This document shows positions 27,522 through 35,227 of a DNA stretch of 64,000 bases, piece after piece (position 1 is the stretch's first letter; every line of letters begins with the position of its first letter). Under the pieces are notes generated by a model. It was not told the origin of the DNA. It saw nothing but the letters and a program-made list of their open reading frames with translations, and did not search any database. A program made the position numbers and the translations under genes. Source of the DNA: an uncultured Paracoccus sp. (GTDB taxonomy: Bacteria > Pseudomonadota > Alphaproteobacteria > Rhodobacterales > Rhodobacteraceae); the NCBI RefSeq assembly GCF_947496875.1, contig NZ_CANMEH010000013.1, forward strand, positions 1 to 64,000, written 5' to 3'.

Positions 27522-27547
27522 GCGCGGACCCGGACCGCGCTGATTTT
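27522..27547 (+). terminator. Rho-independent terminator candidate
   Basis: GCGCGG (27522-27527) pairs with CCGCGC (27535-27540), extended inward with one mismatch, and is followed by TGATTTT. It lies 2 bp after the PaaK-like stop, at the boundary between the plus-strand operon and the leftward gene remnant. Confidence 0.6.
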
Positions 27548-27630
27548 CCGGGCAGATCGCAAGGCGGGCGACCAAATCCGGCTGATATGACTGTCTTGAC
27601 CGAAACGGGTTTGCTCAAAGTTGCCCGCGC

Positions 27631-27879
27631 TCAGTCGCAGAGCGCGTCCTTCGCGGCACGGTATTCCCGGCCGAGGCGGTCGACGTAGTCCGCCGTTGTC
27701 GTCACCGCGTGAACCGCTCCGATACCCTGACCGCAGCCCCAGATGTCGCGCCATGCCTTTGGGCGGACGTCGCCGGTGGAGAGGTTTAGCTTGTTGCCTT
27801 CGCCGGTCAGGTTTTCCGGATCTAGGCCTATTGACCGGATCGAAGGTTTGAGGCAATTGGCATTCACCCCGCTGAAATG
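27631..27879 (-). pseudogene. Nitronate monooxygenase, C-terminal fragment
   Basis: About 80 codons remain, ending with GREYRAAKDALCD. CLKPSIRSIG and GDVRPKAWRDIWGCGQG look like the C-terminus of NAD(P)H-independent nitronate monooxygenase (2-nitropropane dioxygenase) proteins, normally 320-380 residues. The upstream part has been replaced by the tail of an IS3-type element at about 27880. The exact join is not certain. No start remains, so it is a remnant. Confidence 0.7.
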
Positions 27880-27963
27880 GGTAATCTCCCCCTTTTTGAC
27901 GGGGTGTATTCGTAGAATTTACGCGGCCATTTTCAGTTTCATGGCAGGTGTGATGCCGCCGAT
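27880..27963 (-). mobile_element. IS3-family element, 3' end remnant
   Basis: Reading leftward from 27963, 14 codons plus a stop (27919-27963) give IGGITPAMKLKMAA, the usual last residues of IS3-family OrfB transposases. The terminal non-coding part with CCCCGTCAAAAAGGGG follows. The rest of the IS3 transposase is missing because the IS5-family element starts at the next base. The left boundary is approximate. Confidence 0.7.
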
Positions 27964-29013
27964 GGCTCTGTTGCACAAGTCCCTTTTGGGATTCATCTCA
28001 TGAATCCAGCGTGGTAGCTGGAATCCATGAGCAGACCCACACCTCCAACCTACAAGACCAGGAACTGGCCATCCTACAATGAAGCGCTCAAGCGCCGCGG
28101 ATCGCTGACGATCTGGTTCGATCCCGAGATGAGCTGGGAGGCCGCACCAACTGGCAGGCGTGGCCGCCAGCAGAGCTACAGCGACGCCGCCATACAGACT
28201 TGCCTCTCGATGAAGGTGCTGTTCGGCATGGCGCTCCGGCAGACGACCGGGTTCGTCGAGAGCTTGTTGCAGCTGGTTGGTCTCGACTGGACGGTGCCCG
28301 ACTTCAGCACGCTATCTCGCCGCCAGAAGACCTTGGCCGTAAACATCCCCTACCGCGGCTCCAAGGGGCCACTGCACCTGCTGATCGATAGCACCGGCAT
28401 CAAGGTCGAGGGGGAAGGCGAGTGGCATGCCCGCAAGCATGGCGGTCCCAAACGGCGCGTCTGGCGCAAGATCCATCTCGGAATCGATGAGGAAACACTG
28501 GAGGTCCGCGCTGTCGAGATCACCGGGAGCCACATCGGTGATGCCCCTGTGCTACCCGACCTGCTCGGTCAGATCCCGGCGGACGAGCGGATCGGCAGCG
28601 TCACCGCCGACGGTGCCTACGACACACGTAAATGCCACGACGCCATTGCCGACCGCGGCGCCCATGCCGTCATCCCGCCCCGCAAGAACGCGAAGCCCTG
28701 GAAGACGATCACCGCTGGAGCCGTGGCGCGAAACGAGGCCCTGCGCGCGGCGAAATACCTGGGCCGCGCGCTCTGGCGACGATGGAGCGGATACCACCGC
28801 CGAAGCCGCGTCGAGACAAAGATGCATTGTGTGAAGTTGCTGGGGCAGCGGCTCATGGCGCGGGACTTCGACCGTCAGGTCGCTGAACTCCAGGTCCGAA
28901 TCGCCGTCCTGAACGGATACACCGCGCTCGGCATACCCGTCACGGAAGCTGTGGGATAAGTCGGTCCGGGGAAGGGGGAACCTCGGCCATCACCCGATTT
29001 GTGCAACAGAGTC
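27964..29013 (+). mobile_element. Complete IS5-family insertion sequence
   Basis: A 1050-bp element. The left terminal repeat GGCTCTGTTGCACAA (27964-27978) and the right TTGTGCAACAGAGTC (28999-29013) match at 14 of 15 positions. One transposase gene lies inside. The flanks (GCCGCCGAT left, TATCCCCGA right) show no direct repeat of any usual length, and different broken genes lie on each side. This suggests deletion or recombination after insertion. A diverged copy, in opposite orientation, ends at 76. Confidence 0.9.
28027..28959 (+). CDS. IS5-family transposase
   Basis: A 310-residue DDE transposase with an N-terminal DUF4372-like/helical region. The catalytic residues are visible: Asp in LLIDSTGIK, Asp in VTADGAYDT, and Glu in RRSRVETKMHC. 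It cuts and joins the element's inverted repeats. The frame is complete with no disruption, so the element may still be active. Confidence 0.95.
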   Translation: MSRPTPPTYKTRNWPSYNEALKRRGSLTIWFDPEMSWEAAPTGRRGRQQSYSDAAIQTCLSMKVLFGMALRQTTGFVESLLQLVGLDWTVPDFSTLSRRQKTLAVNIPYRGSKGPLHLLIDSTGIKVEGEGEWHARKHGGPKRRVWRKIHLGIDEETLEVRAVEITGSHIGDAPVLPDLLGQIPADERIGSVTADGAYDTRKCHDAIADRGAHAVIPPRKNAKPWKTITAGAVARNEALRAAKYLGRALWRRWSGYHRRSRVETKMHCVKLLGQRLMARDFDRQVAELQVRIAVLNGYTALGIPVTEAVG

Positions 29014-29347
29014 TATCCCCGATCACCGAGCGGCGGGTGACGGCTTCGCCGATCGTCAGCGGCGTGAAATGTGTAACATCGCCGCCGGCCCACATGCGGG
29101 CGGGCAGCGGGACAGGGGGCAGAAATCCACCCCTTGCGGCATGGCCATCGTCTGACAGGGCGGCAGCTGGCACGGTATCAAGGGCAATACACCAATGAAC
29201 CCCCAGCGGGACATCACCTGCTCCGCCCCAAAGATGCGGACCGAACGTGGCACGGAATTTGTCGATCAGACCGTGCGTCAGGACGTCTTCTTTGGTTTCA
29301 GTGCGTCCTAGCCAGGGTGCCAGCGCGTCAAGGTCGATCTCATTCAT
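29014..29347 (-). pseudogene. FAS1-like dehydratase (mesaconyl/itaconyl-CoA hydratase type), 3' truncated
   Basis: The first 111 codons remain (MNEIDLDALAPWLGRTETKE...), with GVHWCIALDTVP and a final DVTHFTPLTIGEAVTRRSV before the IS5-family element interrupts the gene at 29013. This N-terminal hot-dog domain belongs to the HTD2/FAS1-like dehydratases, about 280 residues when whole, which include mesaconyl-C4-CoA hydratase. The catalytic second hot-dog is lost. It is the last gene of the leftward operon, 11 bp after an acyl-CoA dehydrogenase. Confidence 0.75.
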
Positions 29348-29358
29348 GGTCCCTGGCC

Positions 29359-30522
29359 TCAGAACGACCGCGGCATACCCAGGATATGCTCGCCGACATA
29401 GGACAGGATGAGGTTGGTCGAGATCGGGGCCACCTGATACAGTCGGGCCTCGCGGAACTTGCGCTCGACATCGTATTCGCGCGCAAAGCCGAAGCCGCCA
29501 TGAGTCTGGATGCAGGCATTTGCCGCTTCCCAGCTGGCATCGGCGGCCAGTAGTTTTGCCATGTTCGCCTGTGCCCCGCAATCCTGCCCGGCGTCAAAGC
29601 GTCTTGCGGCCTCGAAGCGCATCAGGTTGGCGGCCTCGACGTTCACATAGGCCTTGGCGATAGGAAACTGCACGCCCTGATTCTGACCGATCGGGCGATC
29701 GAAGACAATACGCTCGCCGGCATAGGCGCGGGCCTTGTCCACAAACCAGTATCCGTCCCCGATACATTCCCCGGCGATCAGCGTGCGCTCGGCGTTGAGC
29801 CCGTCAAGAATGTGGTAAAATCCGCGGCCTTCGGTTCCGATCAGGTTCTCGGCGGGAATCTCCAGGTTGTCGAAGAACACTTCATTGGTTTCGTGGCCCG
29901 GCATGTTGGCGATGGGGCGCACCTCCATGCCATTGCCAATGGCCTCTTTCAGATCAACCATGAAGATCGACAGGCCCTGGGACTTCTTCTTGACATCTTT
30001 CAACGGTGTGGTGCGGGCCAGCAGGATCATCAGGTCCGAATGTTGAATGCGGCTGATCCAGACCTTCTGGCCGTTGATCACATAGCGGTCGCCCTTCCTG
30101 ACCGCTGTAGTCTTGAGCTTGGTGGTGTCGGTCCCGGTCGTCGGCTCGGTCACGGCCATGGACTGCAGGCGGAGCGCGCCGCTGGCGATGGCGGGCAGGT
30201 ATTTCTGCTTCTGCTCGTCCGAGCCGTGCCGCAGAAGCGTGCCCATGTTATACATCTGCCCATGGCAGTGGCCCGCGTTGCCGCCGCAGCGGTTCACCTC
30301 TTCCATGATGATCGAGGCTTCGGTCAGACCCAGGCCCGATCCGCCGTATTCCTCGGGGATCATCGCGGCGAGCCAGCCCTCGCGGGTCAGCGCATCGACA
30401 AATTCCTCGGGGTAGGTTTCGTTCTCGCCGAACTTTCGATGATATTGCGGCGGGAACTGTGCACAAAGCGCGCGCAGGGCATCGCGCAGGTCGCCATGGG
30501 TGTCGGGGGCTGATGTCTGCAT
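29359..30522 (-). CDS. Acyl-CoA dehydrogenase (IVD-type base)
   Basis: A 387-residue acyl-CoA dehydrogenase. SMAVTEPTTGTDTTKL and GQKVWISRIQHSD mark the FAD/substrate domain, and GFGFAREYDVERKF the C-terminal domain. Its end reads YQVAPISTNLILS, without the usual YEGT glutamate, but GLNAERTLIAGE carries Glu at the isovaleryl-CoA dehydrogenase position. It is very similar in layout to 969-2135. Start ATG 30522, 3 bp after the upstream stop, in a tightly packed operon. Confidence 0.87.
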   Translation of the reverse strand: MQTSAPDTHGDLRDALRALCAQFPPQYHRKFGENETYPEEFVDALTREGWLAAMIPEEYGGSGLGLTEASIIMEEVNRCGGNAGHCHGQMYNMGTLLRHGSDEQKQKYLPAIASGALRLQSMAVTEPTTGTDTTKLKTTAVRKGDRYVINGQKVWISRIQHSDLMILLARTTPLKDVKKKSQGLSIFMVDLKEAIGNGMEVRPIANMPGHETNEVFFDNLEIPAENLIGTEGRGFYHILDGLNAERTLIAGECIGDGYWFVDKARAYAGERIVFDRPIGQNQGVQFPIAKAYVNVEAANLMRFEAARRFDAGQDCGAQANMAKLLAADASWEAANACIQTHGGFGFAREYDVERKFREARLYQVAPISTNLILSYVGEHILGMPRSF

Positions 30523-30525
30523 CGC

Positions 30526-31320
30526 TTATTTCGCTCCCGGTCCCGAGGTTTCAAGGATTTCCTGCTCGGCACGCTGCCACAGCTCATAAGAAATTGGGTT
30601 TTCGCTTTCCTCAAGGATATGGCCGACCAGCCCGATGGCCCGCGCCATCACGCCAAAGCCGCGCACGATCTTCCACGGAAAGCCGAATTCGCAGCAGATC
30701 GCGCCTATGGCACCGGTAGCGTTGATCGGCAGCATCTTGCCCGATTTCGCCTCGGCCACGCCCTGAATTTTCTGGATCAACTCGATGTATTGACCGGATC
30801 TGCCGTTCTCGGCTGCGATCTGGAACAGGCGCGGTGTGCGCGGATCGACCGGCTTGTGAACCGGGTGGCCCAGCCCCGGCACGATGGCCTTGCGGGCGTG
30901 GAACTTCTCAACCGTTTCCAGCGCTATGGCATCCAGGTCGGCGCCGGTGCCGCGCCTGTCCTGCGGCAGCGCCTCGTAGAGCATTTTTGAGGCGCCCTCC
31001 ATCGAGCCAACAAAGACCGTGCCCAGCCCGCACAGTCCCGCCGCCACCGCCGCCTGAAGCGATTCCGGTGCGCCCATATATGTCATGCGCGCGGCCAGCG
31101 CCGAGGGCGTGATGCCATGTTCTACCAGGGTGATGATGATGGCGTTGAAGACCCGGCTTTCCTCTGGCGTGGCCTTGCGGCCCGTCAGTTGCAGAAAGGC
31201 GAGATCGCCCAGGTTCATGTGGCCCAGGATCTCGTTCGGCAGATCAAGGCCCCGCACGCAGATCTTTTCCGGCGTGCTCCAGGCGATGTTCGAGCTAATC
31301 TTTTCCTTACGTTTTCCCAT
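30526..31320 (-). CDS. Citryl-CoA lyase-like (citrate synthase superfamily)
   Basis: A 264-residue short member of the citrate synthase superfamily. EHGITPSALAARMTYMGAPE holds a His like one of the citrate synthase catalytic histidines and GLGHPVHKPVDPRT another. The third residue, an Asp in citrate synthases, appears as Thr in NATGAIGAI. Annotated relatives are called citryl-CoA lyases, enzymes splitting a 3-hydroxy-3-carboxyacyl-CoA into acetyl-CoA and a keto acid. A similar C-C cleavage of a branched hydroxyacyl-CoA is likely. ATG overlaps the SDR stop (TGATG). Confidence 0.75.
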   Translation of the reverse strand: MGKRKEKISSNIAWSTPEKICVRGLDLPNEILGHMNLGDLAFLQLTGRKATPEESRVFNAIIITLVEHGITPSALAARMTYMGAPESLQAAVAAGLCGLGTVFVGSMEGASKMLYEALPQDRRGTGADLDAIALETVEKFHARKAIVPGLGHPVHKPVDPRTPRLFQIAAENGRSGQYIELIQKIQGVAEAKSGKMLPINATGAIGAICCEFGFPWKIVRGFGVMARAIGLVGHILEESENPISYELWQRAEQEILETSGPGAK

Positions 31321-32234
31321 CAGACCGGATCCCACGAAAAGACGTCCGCCGACACTTCGAGCGGTGTGAACTGCGATCTGAGCGTGGGCATGGCGCGCTC
31401 GGCGATTTCGTCCGCTGTCCAGCCCTCGCCGGAATGAACCGACCGCACCGGGCGGGGCTGGTTGAACAGGAAGATCTCGTTCTTGCGAACCGCAAAGACT
31501 TGTCCGGACACGTCAGCCGCGCGGTCGCTCATCAGGAAACAGGCCATCGGCGCAACTTTTGCAGGGGTCATCTGCTTGATTTTCTCGACCCGCGCCACCT
31601 GTTCCGGGGTGTCTGTCTTGATAGACGAGATCATCCGGCTCCAGGCGAAGGGCGCGATGCAGTTCGACCGCACGTTCCACCGCTTCAGGTCGAGCGCAAT
31701 CGATTTCGACAAGGCGGCGATGCCCAATTTGGCAGACGCATAATTGGCCTGCGCCAGATTGCCGATCAGACCCGAGGTCGAGGTCATGTGAACCAGAGCG
31801 CCGCCTTCCTGTTCGCGGAAATAATCGGCGGCAGCGCGGCTGGTATTGAAGGCACCATAAAGATGGACCTTCACCACCGCATCGAAATCCTCGTATGTCA
31901 TCTTGTGGAAAAACCCGTCGCGCAGGATGCCTGCGTTGTTGACCACCGCGTCAATGCGACCGAATTCCTTGACACCGGCCTCGATCATCGCACGCGCGGC
32001 CTCGGGGTCGGTGACCGAACCGCCATCGGCGATCGCATCACCTCCGGCGGCTTTGATCTCTGCGACGACGGCCTGAGCGGCGCTTTCGGTCTGGCCGGTG
32101 CCTTTCAGGGACGCCCCCAGATCATTGACTACCACCGCCGCCCCTTCGGACGCCGCCATCAGCGCGATATCGCGGCCGATACCGCCACCCGCGCCGGTGA
32201 CCAGAACCACTTTTCCGTCAAGCGCCTTCGCCAT
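31320..32234 (-). CDS. SDR, (3R)-hydroxyacyl-CoA dehydrogenase-like (MFE-2 type)
   Basis: A 304-residue short-chain dehydrogenase like the dehydrogenase part of peroxisomal multifunctional enzyme 2. The cofactor motif TGAGGGIG is near residue 14, then NNAGILRD, and Ser-Tyr-Lys catalytic residues in HMTSTSGLIGNLAQANYASAK. An extra C-terminal part of about 50 residues fits that group. ATG 32234 is 7 bp after AGGAGGG; ATG 32240 is too close. It would oxidise the (3R)-hydroxyacyl-CoA made by hydratase-2 proteins such as 19958. Confidence 0.85.
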   Translation of the reverse strand: MAKALDGKVVLVTGAGGGIGRDIALMAASEGAAVVVNDLGASLKGTGQTESAAQAVVAEIKAAGGDAIADGGSVTDPEAARAMIEAGVKEFGRIDAVVNNAGILRDGFFHKMTYEDFDAVVKVHLYGAFNTSRAAADYFREQEGGALVHMTSTSGLIGNLAQANYASAKLGIAALSKSIALDLKRWNVRSNCIAPFAWSRMISSIKTDTPEQVARVEKIKQMTPAKVAPMACFLMSDRAADVSGQVFAVRKNEIFLFNQPRPVRSVHSGEGWTADEIAERAMPTLRSQFTPLEVSADVFSWDPV

Positions 32235-32246
32235 CTTCATCCCTCC

Positions 32247-33206
32247 TCAGTTTGCCTTGCGGTACTTGTCGAGCCCGCCGGTATGCATGACCCGGCCCAT
32301 GAGAGGCACGCCGATGATCTCTTCCGCCTTGACCGCCGCTGCGATCAGCTTGTCCAGATCAATGCCGGTTTCGATGCCAAGCTCGTGGCACAGGAACACC
32401 GCATCCTCAGTGCAGACATTTCCTGCGGCGCGGGCGTGGCCGTGGCCCGCGAAAGGACAGCCGCCAAGACCGGCGACCGAACTTTCGAACATGTCCACGC
32501 CCATCGACAGGGCGGCATGGAGATTGGCGATGCCAAGCCCGCGCGTGTCATGAATATGCATCCCGATGCGGGCACTGGGTGCCAGTTCCCGCAGCGCGCC
32601 GATCATTCGTTTGAGAGCCTCGGGGTTGCCCCAGCCCATTGTATCGGCGATCACAAGGATCGGTACGGGGATGTCCTCTTCTTCGCACAGCTGAAGAACG
32701 AAGCGGAAATCGTCCAAGATGCGCTCTTGCGGGATGGGGCCTTCGAGGTTGCAGCCGAAGGCCGTCATCACATAGGCCGCGTCGATCGTATATCCCTCTT
32801 CCTTGTAAAGACGAACCCAGTCGCGTTGTTTTTCCCGCATTTCCGCGGAGGAACAATTGTTGTTCGATTGGGCAAACGCCTCGGAAGGATATAACAGCAG
32901 GCGCGGGTCGATATCGACCTCATGCGCCGTCAGGGCCTTGCGAAACCCTTTGTCGTTCAGCCATAGTGACGTGTAATTCACGCCCGGCTTGCGCTTGATA
33001 CGCTGGAACAACTCCCCGGTGTCCGCCATCTGCGGCACGTATTTCGGGCTGACAAAGCTGCCGACCTGAATGCGCTTCAGACCGGTGTCGCTGAGCATAT
33101 CGATCAGTTCGATCCGCTGTTCGATCGGATAGATCTTCTTTTCGATCTGAAAGCCCTCGCGCGGGCCTTCCTCACGAAATTCGACGAATTTGGGAAAGTC
33201 GCTCAT
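32247..33206 (-). CDS. HMG-CoA lyase-like enzyme
   Basis: A 319-residue DRE-TIM/HMGL-like TIM-barrel protein. Metal-ligand histidines lie in MHIHDTRGLG (near 214), and the Cys loop is GLGGCPFAGHGHARAAGNV. In HMG-CoA lyase the N-terminal motif is RDGxQ with a metal-binding Asp; here it is GPREGFQ, an Asp-to-Glu change. It would split a 3-hydroxy-3-alkylglutaryl-CoA into acetyl-CoA (or analogue) and a keto acid. Placement right after the carboxylase genes mirrors leucine and terpene (liu/atu) pathways. ATG 33206 follows GAGGAG. Confidence 0.82.
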   Translation of the reverse strand: MSDFPKFVEFREEGPREGFQIEKKIYPIEQRIELIDMLSDTGLKRIQVGSFVSPKYVPQMADTGELFQRIKRKPGVNYTSLWLNDKGFRKALTAHEVDIDPRLLLYPSEAFAQSNNNCSSAEMREKQRDWVRLYKEEGYTIDAAYVMTAFGCNLEGPIPQERILDDFRFVLQLCEEEDIPVPILVIADTMGWGNPEALKRMIGALRELAPSARIGMHIHDTRGLGIANLHAALSMGVDMFESSVAGLGGCPFAGHGHARAAGNVCTEDAVFLCHELGIETGIDLDKLIAAAVKAEEIIGVPLMGRVMHTGGLDKYRKAN

Positions 33207-33207
33207 C

Positions 33208-35217
33208 TCATTGCTCCTCGGATGGCAGTATCTCGGCGATGACCTGGCCGCGATTGACCATGTCACCATTCGAGACGGATATCTTGCTGGCGGTACCGGC
33301 TGCGGCAGCGCGGATCGAGATTTCAAGTTTCATTGATTCCATGACCGCGATCACGTCGCCTGCGGCGACGGGTTGACCGTCGGTCACCTTGATCTCGACG
33401 ATCATGCCGGTTAGCGGCGAGACCACGGCGCGATCCGCTGCCGCATCGCCGCCGGCAAAGGCCAGCGGCGTGGCCGGGCGAAAGATCAGCCGACCTTCGG
33501 GCGTGTCCATCTCAATCACCCCGGCGTGGAGCCGCGCGTCGATCAAAAGGACGGTATCGCCCTCGCTCAGGCGCCATCGACCCGGCGTGATTTCACGCGC
33601 GGTCAACATGGTAGCATCGCCGTTTTCCAAAATAACGGTGTATTTGTCACCCGGTTTGACAGGGCCGACGCGCAATTCCTCCGATGCACCGGCGGAATCG
33701 GTGAGCGTCACGCGCTGTCCCGCCTCAACCGCATCTCCACCCAGGCCAAGCCGCCAGCCGGTGAAGGTATCGCGGTTGCTCCAGGGATCCACGTCCGCAT
33801 CGCGGCGCGACGTTGCCACGAACAGAATCGCGGCTGCCGCCTTCCACCGCTCGGGGCGGGTAAGGGGGGGCGGCTGTGTCAGCGCGTCAAGCTGGCCGTC
33901 GATCCAGCGCGTATGAACCTGCATCTGCCCGAATTCGGGGTTTCGCGCTAGCGCCGTCAGAAAGGCACGGTTAGTTTCCACGCCCTCCACCGCGATATGG
34001 TCCAGCGCCGTCGCCAGCCGCGCCAAGGCGGTTTCCCGGTCGGGCGCGTGAACGATCAGCTTAGCGATCATCGGGTCGTAATAGGGCGTCACCGCGTCGC
34101 CTTCTTCGACACCGCTGTCGATCCGCAGGCCGCCGGGCAGGCTGAGCGTGGTCAGCGTGCCCGTCGAGGGGGCGAATTGCATGGCCGGGTCTTCGGCATA
34201 AAGCCGCGCCTCGACGGCGTGGCCGTTGATCCGCAGATCCTCCTGAACAAGCCCCAAGCCCGCGCCCTCGGCAATGCGCAGGTGCAACGCGACCAGGTCC
34301 AGCCCGGTGATCGCCTCTGTGACGGGGTGTTCCACCTGGATGCGCGGGTTCACCTCCAGAAAGAAATACTCGTCCCCCGCGACCAGAAATTCGACCGTGC
34401 CCAGGCCGCGATAATTGAGCGTTTCGCCCAGGCGCACCGCGTCATGCGCGATCTCGTCAAGAAGCGCGCGAGGCAAGCCCCAAGCCGGGGCCTCTTCGAT
34501 GACCTTCTGGTGGCGGCGCTGAAGCGTGCAGTCGCGCTCGAACAGGTGCAGCACATGGCCCTTGCCGTCGCCCGCGATCTGCACCTCGACATGGCGTGCC
34601 TCGGGCAGGAAGCGTTCCAGCAGAAGGCCCTCGGAGCCAAAGGTGGACTTTGCTTCGCGCAGCGCGCCCTCGATGTCCTCCACAAGCGTGGCTTCAACCG
34701 TCACGAGCCGCTGCCCGCGCCCGCCGCCGCCGCCGACCGCCTTGAGCAGCACCGGTAGGCCCATCTTGCGCACTTCCTGTGCGATTTCCTGCGGGTTGGA
34801 GCGCGCGCCCTGGGCGCCCGAGACAACCGGAATGCCGGCAGCAACCGCCGCATCCTTGGCGCTGGCCTTGTCGCCGAAGCGTTCCAGCGTGTCCGGTGTC
34901 GGCCCCATGAAGATCATGCCTGCGGCTTCGACCGCGCGGGCGAAATCTGCGTTCTCTGCCAGAAAGCCGTAACCGGGATGGATCGCATCGGCGCCGACGG
35001 ATCTGGCGGCGGCGATGACTGCGTCGATCTTCAGATAGCTCTCGGATGCGGGACCGGCACCGATGCAGACAGATTTGCCGATCTCACGGACGTGAAGGGC
35101 GTTGGCGTCGGCCTGCGAATGCACGCCAACAGGGGTGATGCCGCTGGCCCGCGCGGTGCGTGCGATTCGGCAGGCGATTTCGCCGCGATTGGCGATAAGA
35201 AGCGTTTTGATTTTCAT
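33208..35217 (-). CDS. Acyl-CoA carboxylase alpha subunit (biotin carboxylase + BCCP)
   Basis: A 669-residue fused alpha subunit like those of 3-methylcrotonyl-, geranyl- and propionyl-CoA carboxylases. The biotin carboxylase domain starts KTLLIANRGEIACRIARTA and has the ATP-grasp Gly loop GGGGGRGQR. The biotinyl domain is at the end, with the target Lys in MESMKLE near residue 630. It works with the beta subunit at 35228, 10 bp away. The fused form contrasts with the split form at 58280 and 59749. Substrate class is a 3-methyl-2-enoyl-CoA by context (inference). Confidence 0.9.
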   Translation of the reverse strand: MKIKTLLIANRGEIACRIARTARASGITPVGVHSQADANALHVREIGKSVCIGAGPASESYLKIDAVIAAARSVGADAIHPGYGFLAENADFARAVEAAGMIFMGPTPDTLERFGDKASAKDAAVAAGIPVVSGAQGARSNPQEIAQEVRKMGLPVLLKAVGGGGGRGQRLVTVEATLVEDIEGALREAKSTFGSEGLLLERFLPEARHVEVQIAGDGKGHVLHLFERDCTLQRRHQKVIEEAPAWGLPRALLDEIAHDAVRLGETLNYRGLGTVEFLVAGDEYFFLEVNPRIQVEHPVTEAITGLDLVALHLRIAEGAGLGLVQEDLRINGHAVEARLYAEDPAMQFAPSTGTLTTLSLPGGLRIDSGVEEGDAVTPYYDPMIAKLIVHAPDRETALARLATALDHIAVEGVETNRAFLTALARNPEFGQMQVHTRWIDGQLDALTQPPPLTRPERWKAAAAILFVATSRRDADVDPWSNRDTFTGWRLGLGGDAVEAGQRVTLTDSAGASEELRVGPVKPGDKYTVILENGDATMLTAREITPGRWRLSEGDTVLLIDARLHAGVIEMDTPEGRLIFRPATPLAFAGGDAAADRAVVSPLTGMIVEIKVTDGQPVAAGDVIAVMESMKLEISIRAAAAGTASKISVSNGDMVNRGQVIAEILPSEEQ

Positions 35218-35227
35218 GGTTTGCGCC

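Noticed and set aside
1..29013. Firm call of a composite transposon
   Set aside because: The end at 1-76 differs from the second IS at about 9 of 76 positions, only one end is visible, and no target duplication is seen, so it is kept only as a hypothesis.
31434..32894. 486-codon plus-strand frame opposite the SDR and HMG-lyase-like genes
   Set aside because: It spans two real minus-strand genes and their junction, with His/Arg-rich composition typical of antisense frames.
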